From Actinomycetota bacterium (lineage in GTDB: Bacteria > Actinomycetota > Actinomycetes > S36-B12), in assembly GCA_947472655.1 (NCBI GenBank), contig CANJCG010000092.1:1-5643 (forward strand): a stretch of 5,643 bases of DNA, read 5' to 3'. How positions within the stretch are numbered: position 1 is the stretch's first letter; every line of letters starts with the position of its first letter. The notes beneath the pieces were generated by a model, which searched no databases, was not told where the DNA came from, and was given only the letters and a program-made list of their open reading frames with translations. Shown here in pieces: positions 1 to 5,567 of the stretch. The translations under genes were made by a program, and so were the position numbers.

Positions 1-69
1 AAAGAGTTGTCAGTCAAAAGGGATGAGCTTGAATCTGCCTGGATGGTCGCTGCGGAATCGTTGAACTAG
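1..69 (+). CDS. 3' end of a gene entering from the left, possibly an ABC-F family ATPase
   Basis: Frame 1 is open from the window edge to TAG at 67-69 and encodes 22 residues ending in AWMVAAESLN. The segment is charged and helical (KRDELESAW). ABC-F translation-factor ATPases often end in a helical tail with a Leu-Glu-rich stretch, a Trp and a final Ala-Glu run, and the fragment resembles that. The resemblance is weak at this length, and other families end in a coiled coil too. The next gene begins 64 bases downstream behind its own -10 element, so this is probably the end of a separate transcription unit. No hairpin-plus-T-run terminator was seen after the stop. Confidence 0.35.
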   Translation, partial: KELSVKRDELESAWMVAAESLN

Positions 70-121
70 ATAACACCGTTGAATGGGGCCTTAATGGCGA
101 GAGGTCGCTCAATTGGGCCAC

Positions 122-127
122 TAGACT
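122..127 (+). promoter_or_regulatory. -10 element for a leaderless aldo/keto reductase transcript
   Basis: TAGACT fits the TANNNT -10 pattern. Six bases separate it from ATG at 134, so initiation 7 bases after the hexamer would start exactly on the A of the start codon. No Shine-Dalgarno sequence precedes the ATG, which fits leaderless translation. No good -35 hexamer lies 16-18 bases upstream. The same geometry is seen before the genes at 2773 and 3637. Confidence 0.5.
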
Positions 128-133
128 TTGACT

Positions 134-1036
134 ATGACGCTACCTACCCGACGCATTGGTGATTTGACTGTTTCCTCCGTTGGTATTGGCTGCATGCCGA
201 TGTCTTTTCCAGCCAAGCTGGATGACCGCGACGGGATGATTGCCACCCTTCACCGGGCACTTGATCTGGGCGTGACCATGATCGACACGGCAAATATTTA
301 CGCTCCTTCTTCGTCGACTGTGGGCCATAACGAGACCCTCGTTGCAGAGGCGCTTCGCACCTACACGGGCGCAGCGAACCTCGCCGATGTTCTGGTTGCC
401 ACCAAGGGCGGCATTACGCGCGGATCCGGTGGCTCTTACGGCTCAGATTCAAGTGCGGCTGCACTGCGCGCGGCGTGTGAGAAGAGCCTCACGTGTTTGG
501 GGGTCTCACAAATTGAGCTGTACCAGCATCACAGGCCAGATCCTTCACTTCCTTATGCCGATCAGATGCATGCGCTTCTTGCACTCAAAGAAGCCGGCTT
601 AGTGAAGCGCATCGGACTCTCTAATGCAGATGACGTGCAGATCGATATGGCGATAGACATCCTTGGTGGGCCAAATGATGGCGGTGTGGTTTCTGTGCAG
701 AATCAGTACTCACCTAAATTCCGAGCTAACTCCATTGCGATGCAGCGTTGCACTGAATTAGGTCTTGCCTACTTGCCTTGGTCACCGCTGGGTGGGGCTT
801 CGCAGCATGCTGAAGTCGGTTCGCGCTATGTCGACTTTGCTGAAGTAGGTAATGAAATTGGTGCAACTGCTCAAGAAGTTGCGCTGGCTTGGTTGTCTCA
901 GCTTTCGCCAGTTGTCATCAATATTCCTGGCGCAACCCGTCCAGCAACAGCTGACTCAATCGTGAAGTCTGCAACTCTGAAACTTTCATCCGAGCAAATG
1001 ACGCGACTCAGCAACACCGTTCCTGAGACTGCATAA
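134..1036 (+). CDS. aldo/keto reductase family oxidoreductase
   Basis: This is a 300-residue cytoplasmic protein with the single-barrel aldo/keto reductase layout. Enzymes of this superfamily reduce aldehydes or ketones with NAD(P)H; the substrate cannot be read from the sequence. The catalytic tetrad is visible: Asp51 and Tyr56 in IDTANIY, Lys91 in VATKGG, and His133 in LYQHHRPDP. The C-terminal cofactor region shows GLSN (161-164), SVQNQYS (187-193), PWSPLGG (215-221) and IPGATRP (264-270), and the length is typical for the family. I chose ATG 134 over TTG 128, which is in the same frame, because a TAGACT element sits just upstream and there is no ribosome binding site for either start. A gap of 34 bases separates it from the NADH dehydrogenase gene, which seems to have its own promoter. 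Confidence in the family is high and the physiological role is unknown. Confidence 0.93.
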   Translation: MTLPTRRIGDLTVSSVGIGCMPMSFPAKLDDRDGMIATLHRALDLGVTMIDTANIYAPSSSTVGHNETLVAEALRTYTGAANLADVLVATKGGITRGSGGSYGSDSSAAALRAACEKSLTCLGVSQIELYQHHRPDPSLPYADQMHALLALKEAGLVKRIGLSNADDVQIDMAIDILGGPNDGGVVSVQNQYSPKFRANSIAMQRCTELGLAYLPWSPLGGASQHAEVGSRYVDFAEVGNEIGATAQEVALAWLSQLSPVVINIPGATRPATADSIVKSATLKLSSEQMTRLSNTVPETA

Positions 1037-1057
1037 CCGTTCCCGTTCATCACAAAT

Positions 1058-1063
1058 TAGGTT
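1058..1063 (+). promoter_or_regulatory. -10 element for the type II NADH dehydrogenase gene
   Basis: TAGGTT fits TANNNT and lies 7 bases upstream of ATG 1071, so a transcript would start at or one base before the start codon. No Shine-Dalgarno sequence is present. A -35 hexamer is not convincing. The element overlaps a small inverted repeat, TTAG-N5-CTAA (1057-1069). Confidence 0.4.
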
Positions 1064-1070
1064 GTCTAAA

Positions 1071-2300
1071 ATGAATGAAGCCCGCGAAGGTGATCGCAAG
1101 GTAATAATCGTGGGTAGTGGTTTCGGCGGCTTGCGTGCTGCACGTGAGTTAGCAAAGACTGCGGGTATTCACGTGACGCTTATTGACCGTAATCCATATC
1201 AGCTCTTCTCGCCGTTGCTCTATCAAGTAGCAACCGGTGGTCTTTCTGAAGATGACATCGCTTACTCGATCCGTGGCGCAATACCTGGTGTGGATTTTCG
1301 ACGTGGTGATGTCGTGCGAATTGATACGGAACGCAAAAATCTTCGCCTTGAAGATGGTGCAGTTTTGCCATTTGATGAGTTGGTACTGGCTACGGGCAGT
1401 ACCGGTACGACCTTTGGTGTTCCTGGTGTTGAAGAGTTTGCATTGCAAATGAAGACAATGACACAAGCCCGAGAGATTCGTAATCGGCTACTTAACGCTT
1501 ATGAAGAGATTGAAAACGGGCATCGTCCGAAAGAACACCTACGTGTTGTGGTGGTGGGTGGTGGCCCAACTGGTGTTGAGGTAACGGGCGCGGTTGCTGA
1601 ACTTCAGCGATCAATGAAACGCGAGTTCCCAGATCTTGCAGATTTAGCTTCTGTCACATTGGTTGAAGCAGGACCACGCTTGCTTCCAATGTTCTCTGAG
1701 AAATCTAGTGCACACGCAAAAAGTGAGTTAGAAGATCTTGGCGCCCGGGTCATGGTTGATGCGGCTGTTGACCGTATGTACCCAACGGATGTGCACTTGA
1801 AATCAGGTGAGGTGTTAGGCGCCGGAACTATTGTTTGGGCGGCTGGTGTTGCAGGACACGAGCAGTGGGCAACTCTGGGGCTAGCCGACCGAGCAAATCG
1901 ATTACGCGTCAATGCGAGTTTGGAATTAACCGAAGGCGTATGGATCATCGGCGATGCGGCAGCACTTGAAGGTTCAGATGGCCGAGCGCTGCCAATGATC
2001 GCGCCAGTTGCAATGCAAATGGGTATTCACGTGGGTAAGCAGATCAAAGCGAAGGCAGCAGGAAAGCCACTTGTGGATTTCGTTTACAAGGACAAAGGCC
2101 AAATGGCCACGATCGGACGCCGACGGGCAGTGGTTGAGGCCAAAGGCTTGCACTTACACGGCACCACGGCCTGGCTTGCTTGGCTTGGACTACATGTGTT
2201 TTACCTTGCGGGTGGCCGCAACCGGGTGAGCGTTGTTGCCAACTGGATGTGGAACTACGTCGTATGGGGTGTGGGAGCGCGACCAGTCGTTATCGAGTAA
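1071..2300 (+). CDS. ndh: type II NADH dehydrogenase (NDH-2), NAD(P)/FAD-dependent oxidoreductase
   Basis: This 409-residue flavoprotein should oxidise NADH and pass electrons to quinone at the inner face of the membrane without pumping protons. The FAD-binding Rossmann motif is VIIVGSGFGG (11-20), followed by the acidic ribose-binding end of the second strand, VTLIDRNPYQ (35-44). The second dinucleotide fold for NADH has VVVGGGPTGVE (160-170) with the strand end VTLVEAGPRLLP (195-206). The flavin-contacting WIIGDAAAL (291-299) and APVAMQMG (311-318) follow. The C-terminus (about 366-403), rich in Trp and aromatic residues and including GGRNRVSVVANWMWNY, matches the amphipathic membrane anchor of NDH-2. 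The length is normal. The start is ATG 1071; a TTG nine bases earlier is also in frame but would fall within the predicted -10 region. Related sulfide:quinone reductases are a less likely alternative, since their redox-active cysteines are absent: the protein has no cysteine at all. Confidence 0.93.
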   Translation: MNEAREGDRKVIIVGSGFGGLRAARELAKTAGIHVTLIDRNPYQLFSPLLYQVATGGLSEDDIAYSIRGAIPGVDFRRGDVVRIDTERKNLRLEDGAVLPFDELVLATGSTGTTFGVPGVEEFALQMKTMTQAREIRNRLLNAYEEIENGHRPKEHLRVVVVGGGPTGVEVTGAVAELQRSMKREFPDLADLASVTLVEAGPRLLPMFSEKSSAHAKSELEDLGARVMVDAAVDRMYPTDVHLKSGEVLGAGTIVWAAGVAGHEQWATLGLADRANRLRVNASLELTEGVWIIGDAAALEGSDGRALPMIAPVAMQMGIHVGKQIKAKAAGKPLVDFVYKDKGQMATIGRRRAVVEAKGLHLHGTTAWLAWLGLHVFYLAGGRNRVSVVANWMWNYVVWGVGARPVVIE

Positions 2301-2325
2301 CACGGATTGGCCGGAGCCTCGTGGG

Positions 2326-2355
2326 TGTCTAGATACCCCCAGTGGGTACTAGAAT
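2326..2355 (+). promoter_or_regulatory. csoR promoter
   Basis: The -10 element is TAGAAT (2350-2355). The best -35 candidate 18 bases upstream is TGTCTA (2326-2331), which is weak, as expected for a regulated promoter. Initiation about 7 bases downstream would fall near 2362, giving a leader of about 12 bases that starts at the Shine-Dalgarno sequence AAGGAGG (2362-2368). That sequence is 5 bases from ATG 2374. Confidence 0.55.
2334..2348 (+). promoter_or_regulatory. CsoR-type copper operator in the csoR promoter
   Basis: TACCCCCAGTGGGTA is a G-tract/C-tract inverted repeat (TACCC-N5-GGGTA). Its core ACCCCCAGTGGG is, as I recall it, the same as in the published Mycobacterium tuberculosis CsoR operator. 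It sits immediately upstream of the -10 element of csoR, in the promoter spacer, where a bound repressor would block RNA polymerase. This supports autorepression that is relieved by Cu(I). Confidence 0.75.
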
Positions 2356-2373
2356 GACGCCAAGGAGGTCGCC

Positions 2374-2670
2374 ATGACTGATGCAACCCACAGCAAGGAA
2401 GCCCAGAGCAACGCTGCTGTTCTCGTTCGGCTACGTCGAATCGAAGGTCAAATACGTGGCCTGCACCGAATGGTTGACGAAGATGAGCAATGCATGGATG
2501 TGCTGACGCAGATCTCTGCAGTCACCAAGGCTTTGCAGTCTGTTGCGATCCTGATGCTGGAAGGTCATCTCTCCGAGTGCGTTATGAGTGCCATGGGTGA
2601 TGACACAGTTGATATGGATGCGAAGTTGCATGAAGTGACCGCTGCTATAGCGCGACTCGTTCGTAGTTAA
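2374..2670 (+). CDS. csoR: CsoR family copper-sensing transcriptional repressor
   Basis: This 98-residue, all-helical cytoplasmic repressor belongs to the CsoR/RcnR/FrmR family, which binds G/C-tract operators and releases DNA when metal or another inducer binds. The family signature RLRRIEGQIRGLHRMV spans 19-34. Cys40, His65 and Cys69 sit in QCMDVL and EGHLSEC, with the same 25- and 4-residue spacing as the Cu(I) ligands Cys36, His61 and Cys65 of the M. tuberculosis protein. This favours copper over nickel/cobalt (RcnR), formaldehyde (FrmR) or persulfide (CstR) sensing. The ribosome binding site is strong, and a CsoR-type operator overlaps its own promoter. The usual partners, a CopA P-type ATPase or a CopZ chaperone, are not in the window. 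The next genes on the same strand encode a DUF5993-like protein and a DsbB-like protein, 102 bases downstream. Confidence 0.93.
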   Translation: MTDATHSKEAQSNAAVLVRLRRIEGQIRGLHRMVDEDEQCMDVLTQISAVTKALQSVAILMLEGHLSECVMSAMGDDTVDMDAKLHEVTAAIARLVRS

Positions 2671-2714
2671 TCCCAGACTTTCAGCGCTTCAGTAGGCGCA
2701 AGTGATGGGCATGG

Positions 2715-2731
2715 ATGCGAAATGTTCGCGT
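2715..2731 (+). other. short hairpin between csoR and the DUF5993-like gene
   Basis: GCGAA (2717-2721) pairs with TTCGC (2725-2729) across a 3-base loop. One wobble pair and one A-T pair extend the stem to 2715 and 2731. A T-rich stretch (TTCTTTTT, 2745-2752) follows, but 14 bases away, too far for a standard intrinsic terminator. It may be a weak or partial terminator after csoR. An ATG at 2722, which opens a longer frame into the next gene, would sit in the loop, and this speaks against using it as a start. Confidence 0.25.
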
Positions 2732-2760
2732 TGTTACATCGCTCTTCTTTTTCGTTTCGA

Positions 2761-2766
2761 TACTGT
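2761..2766 (+). promoter_or_regulatory. -10 element for the DUF5993-like gene and dsbB-like gene
   Basis: TACTGT fits TANNNT and lies 6 bases upstream of GTG 2773, so the transcript would begin on that start codon. No Shine-Dalgarno sequence precedes it and the -35 region is weak. If correct, this pair can be transcribed independently of csoR. Confidence 0.4.
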
Positions 2767-2772
2767 GAACAC

Positions 2773-2925
2773 GTGATGCTTTTGATGTTTGTGCTGTGGA
2801 TAGCCGTGTTCTACGGGATATTCAAAAAATGGCGGTGGACACCAGGGTTAGCGATCCTCACATTGGTGGTCACAGTGATCCTTCTCAAGGCCCACATAAC
2901 CGACCCGATCCCATTGAATTTCTAG
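2773..2925 (+). CDS. small two-helix membrane protein, DUF5993-like
   Basis: This is a 50-residue protein made almost wholly of two membrane helices (about 3-17 and 23-39). They are joined by the basic turn FKKWRW (17-22), which should be cytoplasmic. The C-terminus AHITDPIPLNF (40-50), with His41, Asp44 and the closing LNF, recalls proteins annotated as DUF5993, which are about this size and end in a His-x2-Asp-Pro-type tail. That match is from memory and no function is established. GTG 2773 is preferred because a TACTGT element places a transcript start on it; ATG 2776 directly follows and is equally possible. An upstream ATG at 2722 in the same frame would add 17 residues of non-conserved sequence. 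The next gene starts 13 bases after the stop, and its ribosome binding site overlaps this stop codon, so the two are probably coupled. The protein may be an accessory subunit of the DsbB-like oxidase. Confidence 0.7.
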   Translation: MMLLMFVLWIAVFYGIFKKWRWTPGLAILTLVVTVILLKAHITDPIPLNF

Positions 2926-2938
2926 GTGAGCGGTAGCC

Positions 2939-3610
2939 ATGAACTTTTCAGTTGAACGACAGATAGCTGCTGCGCGATGGGTCAACGTGCTTGCACTCCT
3001 TGCCTTACTTGGTGTGCTGGCGGGATCCTTACATCTACAGTTTGGAGTCGGTGAGCAGCCGTGCCCGCTGTGCCTGATTCAGCGCTCGGGGATGATTGGC
3101 CTGGCCGTAGGACCAGCACTGAATTTACTGTGGGGTTTCAAAGCACGTAACTACGCCATCAGCATTTTGGCTGCCTGTGCGGGAGGGGCCGGAAGTATTA
3201 GGCAGATCCTTTTGCACATTGCAGATCCTGCAGATCCGGGCTACGGACCAGCAGTGTTTGGTTTACATCTGTATACCTGGGCGTTTGTAACATTTGCCGT
3301 TGGTGTGATCGGGTGCGCCGTCATGCTGTTGTGGAACACGCCCTTCATGAGCGGTGATCAAGGTGTTTGTAATGCACCCGGCCGTTTCAGAGCATTGACC
3401 TATGCAGTGGTTATTTGGATCTTCTTGGATGTTGTGCTGATTGCGGTGAGCACGATCCCAGAGTGCGGTTTAGGAATGTGCCCGGATAATCCGCCAAACA
3501 TTTCGGGCTTGGGTGATGTTGGCGGCTGGCTGCTTATCGTGGCGATGGGTGTTATCTCAGCACTGGCTGGCGGATATCTGGACCGTCGCCAGTCACAAAA
3601 TTCCCACTAA
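2939..3610 (+). CDS. DsbB-like disulfide bond formation protein, six-helix variant
   Basis: This 223-residue membrane protein probably reoxidises a DsbA-type thiol oxidase and passes the electrons to quinone. The DsbB hallmark is PCPLCLIQR (41-49): Cys42 and Cys45 just outside the membrane, with Arg49 at the start of the next helix, where DsbB has its quinone-linked Arg. I see six helices (about 15-34, 51-66, 72-90, 108-131, 153-172, 194-213) rather than the four of E. coli DsbB. The loop after helix 3, where E. coli DsbB has its second cysteine pair, has none; instead it carries GPAVFGLHLYTWA (103-115). A second pair, Cys176 and Cys181 (CGLGMC), lies in the loop after helix 5, which is predicted to be extracytoplasmic. 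The start ATG 2939 follows AGGTGAG (2924-2930) at 8 bases. It sits directly behind the DUF5993-like gene. No DsbA is in the window. The family call is firm; the exact chemistry of the second pair is inference. Confidence 0.85.
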   Translation: MNFSVERQIAAARWVNVLALLALLGVLAGSLHLQFGVGEQPCPLCLIQRSGMIGLAVGPALNLLWGFKARNYAISILAACAGGAGSIRQILLHIADPADPGYGPAVFGLHLYTWAFVTFAVGVIGCAVMLLWNTPFMSGDQGVCNAPGRFRALTYAVVIWIFLDVVLIAVSTIPECGLGMCPDNPPNISGLGDVGGWLLIVAMGVISALAGGYLDRRQSQNSH

Positions 3611-3630
3611 ACCCGCAATCCCTCTATCCT
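3601..3630 (+). promoter_or_regulatory. leaderless promoter of tadA
   Basis: The -10 element TATCCT (3625-3630) is preceded 18 bases upstream by TTCCCA (3601-3606), a 4-of-6 match to TTGACA that lies in the end of the dsbB-like gene. Six bases separate the -10 element from GTG 3637, so the transcript would begin on the start codon. No Shine-Dalgarno sequence is present. Confidence 0.5.
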
Positions 3631-3636
3631 CAACAA

Positions 3637-4116
3637 GTGGATCTTGAGCGCAGTTCGTACCTTCGAGCAATGCAACAAGCCATAGACATCGCGAAAATGG
3701 GGCCACTTACGGGTGACCTGCCAATTGCCGCTCTCGTTTTAGATGAGTCGGGCGAAGTGATCGCTGGGGCGGTGAATCAGCGCGAAGCTCTACAAGACCC
3801 AACTGCGCACGCTGAAGTGCTGGTATTGCGAGAGGCTGCAGCCTTGCGCGGGCAATGGCGGCTTTCTGGATGCACTCTGGTTGTGACTCTTGAGCCATGT
3901 CCAATGTGTGCGGGTGCAGCTGTACTTTCGCGCATTGATCGAATTGTTTTTGGTGCCTGGAATGAAGAATATGGAGCCTGTGGCTCGCATTGGGATTTAC
4001 CGCGAGATAAGCGGATGAACCACCGACCTGAGGTCATAGCTGGATTACTCGAAGACGAGTGTGGCAATCTAGTGCGCGATTTCATGGCAGAGCAACGTTT
4101 GCAGGAGGACTCATGA
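3637..4116 (+). CDS. tadA: tRNA-specific adenosine deaminase
   Basis: This 159-residue cytoplasmic zinc enzyme should deaminate adenosine 34 of tRNA-Arg(ACG) to inosine, allowing one tRNA to read several arginine codons. The cytidine/deoxycytidylate deaminase zinc site is complete: His58 and the proton-shuttling Glu60 in AHAEV, and Cys88 and Cys91 in EPCPMCAGA. Further family landmarks are the N-terminal helix with LRAMQQAIDIAKMG (9-22), Asn47, IVFGAWNEEYGACGS (103-117) and the C-terminal helix LVRDFMAEQR. The length is typical. The start is GTG 3637, placed 6 bases after a TATCCT element; the next in-frame ATG (3670) would remove part of the first helix. Its stop overlaps the start of the following LytR_C gene in ATGA, so the two are cotranscribed. 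Guanine or cytosine deaminases share the zinc motif but fit the N- and C-terminal parts less well. Confidence 0.93.
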   Translation: MDLERSSYLRAMQQAIDIAKMGPLTGDLPIAALVLDESGEVIAGAVNQREALQDPTAHAEVLVLREAAALRGQWRLSGCTLVVTLEPCPMCAGAAVLSRIDRIVFGAWNEEYGACGSHWDLPRDKRMNHRPEVIAGLLEDECGNLVRDFMAEQRLQEDS

Positions 4117-4769
4117 GCGGGATGCGTGAAGGTGTTGTGCGGATCGCGCCGCGCCGCTATCGCCGACGTCGGCCAATGTGGCATGTCGTCGTGGCAATTA
4201 TTGCTGCAGTTGTTTTGGTCGTCGGTTTGGTGATCGGAATTGTAAAAATGTTCAGTGGCAGTAATGAACCAGATGCTGTTGCGCCGACTCCAAATCCGTC
4301 ACCATGTGTAACAGTGATGGTGTCACCGGCTGAATTCCTCCCAGCTGTTTCGCTGGTGCGAGTCAATGTTTACAACGCAACAAAAACACCAGGGCTTGCC
4401 GGTTCTACAGCGGAAGTTCTTCGAGCGCGTGGTTTCAATATCAGAAATGTAGGCAATGCTGTCGGGAACCGACAGGTACAAGGAACTGGCGAATTGCGTT
4501 ACGGGCCAACGGGTAAAGCCGCAGCGCAGTTGCTCGCCTACTACTTCCCAGGAGCAGTGCTCATCCCTGATGGTCGAAGCAAACGGGTTGTTGATGTTGT
4601 TGTTGGTAGTGGTTTTGTCGCAGTTGTTGATGATGCAACAGTTGCAGCTAAGAAGGCCTCACCAACACCTAGTCCTTCAGGAGTTGGTTGCCCAACATCA
4701 ACAGCAATTCCGTTAGCTATGCCGGTTGCTTCTGTGGTTCCGTTTGCTTCTGTGCTGCCGGCCGCTTAG
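4113..4769 (+). CDS. single-pass membrane protein with LytR C-terminal (LytR_C) domain
   Basis: The 218-residue protein has a short, very basic cytoplasmic N-terminus (PRRYRRRR, 13-20), one membrane helix (about 23-46), a Pro/Thr/Ser linker, and an extracytoplasmic LytR_C domain (about 82-171). The domain is recognised by VRVNVYNATKTPGLAG (82-97), VLRARGFNIRNVGNA (102-116), a TGELRYGP segment and the closing VVDVVVGSGF. LytR_C proteins without the LCP catalytic domain are common in actinobacteria and are linked to envelope integrity (for example Cei and VirR in mycobacteria); the exact role here is unknown. ATG 4113 overlaps the tadA stop and has the strong AGGAGG (4103-4108) 4 bases upstream. 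ATG 4122 is a possible alternative, and an in-frame ATG at 4059 lies inside tadA and is rejected. Only two cysteines occur, Cys65 and Cys193, flanking the domain. The tail PVASVVPFASVLPAA is repetitive and overlaps efeU on the other strand. Confidence 0.88.
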   Translation: MSGMREGVVRIAPRRYRRRRPMWHVVVAIIAAVVLVVGLVIGIVKMFSGSNEPDAVAPTPNPSPCVTVMVSPAEFLPAVSLVRVNVYNATKTPGLAGSTAEVLRARGFNIRNVGNAVGNRQVQGTGELRYGPTGKAAAQLLAYYFPGAVLIPDGRSKRVVDVVVGSGFVAVVDDATVAAKKASPTPSPSGVGCPTSTAIPLAMPVASVVPFASVLPAA

Positions 4770-5559
4770 TTTTCTTCAAGAACAGCACGAGCACTGGCAC
4801 CGAGTATGCCCACCACACAACAATTTCTAGCCAGGTGGTTACTGGGCGGAAACTAAAGACGCCCTTAAGTAGTGAGCCGTACCAACTCTCAGGTGGAATA
4901 GTTGAGCTGATGTCGAAAGCGACGTTGTCTTCGCCCGGGAGCAATCCAGCTTCTTGAAATTCATGTACTGCATAGGCAAGCAGGCCAGCTGCGACGATGA
5001 TGAGTGCGAAGCCAGTCCATCGGAAGAGTTTCCCAAGGTCCAGACTTACAGCACCGCGATAAATGATGACACCAATAATCACTGCAGTGACAAGCCCAAG
5101 AAGTGCGCCAATAACTGGCTCGCTAGTTCCGCCATTGGAGGAAATTCCTGCGTAAAGGAACAGTGCGGTTTCGAGTCCTTCTCGAATCACTGCGACGAAC
5201 GCGATAATTGCAAGACCCCAACTACCTTTGTTGAGCGCCGCATCTACTTCGCCTTGAAGTTGACCTTTGATGAAGCGCGCACGCTTTGCCATCCAGAAAA
5301 GCATCCAAGTAATCAGTGCAACAGCAGCAATGCTTGTGGTGCCTGCAAAAATTTGCTCGGCACGTTCAGAGAGTTCATTGCTCGTGATGGCAAGCAGGGC
5401 AGCAAATCCCACTGATAGGGCAATGGCCAACCCGACTCCTGCCCAGAGCCGAGGGAGAAGATGTTGCTGACCTAGTTTGACGACGTAGGCAACCAAAATC
5501 GACACGATCAACGCGGCCTCGATGCCTTCGCGTAGGCCGATCAGGAAATTACTAAACAT
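4717..5559 (-). CDS. efeU: FTR1 family iron permease (EfeU-like)
   Basis: The 280-residue integral membrane protein is close to the usual EfeU length and should import iron across the cytoplasmic membrane. Both FTR1 iron-binding motifs are present: REGIE (10-14) in helix 1 and REGLE (126-130) in helix 4. Acidic residues in NELSERAEQ (61-69) before helix 3, and HEFQEAGLLPG (199-209) after helix 6, also match family landmarks. About seven helices are visible (5-28, 37-57, 72-92, 113-136, 148-167, 180-199, 240-261). The tail is basic and Gln/Lys/Pro-rich and lies over the 3' end of the convergent LytR_C gene, a 53-base overlap. ATG 5559 has AAGGAG (5569-5564) 4 bases upstream. The promoter holds DtxR-like iron boxes. 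EfeO and EfeB, the usual partners of the tripartite EfeUOB system, are not downstream; they could lie elsewhere. Confidence 0.93.
   Translation of the reverse strand: MFSNFLIGLREGIEAALIVSILVAYVVKLGQQHLLPRLWAGVGLAIALSVGFAALLAITSNELSERAEQIFAGTTSIAAVALITWMLFWMAKRARFIKGQLQGEVDAALNKGSWGLAIIAFVAVIREGLETALFLYAGISSNGGTSEPVIGALLGLVTAVIIGVIIYRGAVSLDLGKLFRWTGFALIIVAAGLLAYAVHEFQEAGLLPGEDNVAFDISSTIPPESWYGSLLKGVFSFRPVTTWLEIVVWWAYSVPVLVLFLKKTKRPAAQKQTEPQKQPA
4722..4769. repeat. 18-base tandem repeat in overlapping gene ends
   Basis: Unit 1 (4722-4739) and unit 2 (4740-4757) match at 15 of 18 positions, sharing TTGCTTCTGTG. A partial, diverged third unit (4758-4769) runs to the LytR_C stop. On the + strand the units encode PVASVV, PFASVL and PAA. 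On the - strand they encode the Gln/Lys/Pro-rich end of EfeU (PAAQKQTEPQKQPA). The 18-base period keeps both frames open. Confidence 0.75.
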
Positions 5560-5567
5560 CTCGCTCC

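Noticed and set aside
1057..1075. DtxR-like iron box at the ndh start
   Set aside because: The left half TTAGGTT is perfect, but the whole site reaches only about 12 of 19 matches. The inner dyad TTAG-N5-CTAA has one base fewer than the consensus spacing. It is better explained as a -10 element.
1604..1948. 114-residue open frame on the - strand
   Set aside because: It is a shadow of the ndh coding frame, with no start signal and no recognisable domain.
2354..2377. Small leader peptide before csoR (ATG 2354, MTPRRSP)
   Set aside because: It begins inside the predicted -10 element, upstream of the expected transcript start, so it would not be transcribed.
2722..2772. Longer N-terminus for the DUF5993-like protein from ATG 2722
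   Set aside because: The extra 17 residues look unlike a membrane-protein start, there is no ribosome binding site, the ATG falls in a hairpin loop, and the shorter form matches the small size expected.
3777..4184. 135-residue open frame on the - strand over tadA
   Set aside because: It is antisense to the conserved zinc-site region of tadA and runs into the LytR_C start, with no ribosome binding site.
4683..4696. GTTGG-TTGC-CCAAC hairpin as a terminator for efeU
   Set aside because: The stem is only 5 pairs and no T-run follows in the efeU direction. It lies inside the LytR_C coding sequence and is more likely chance.
4954..5415. Cysteine-rich 153-residue open frame on the + strand
   Set aside because: It lies entirely antisense within efeU, whose REGIE/REGLE motifs and membrane helices are clear. 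It has no ribosome binding site and its composition is an effect of the opposite frame.
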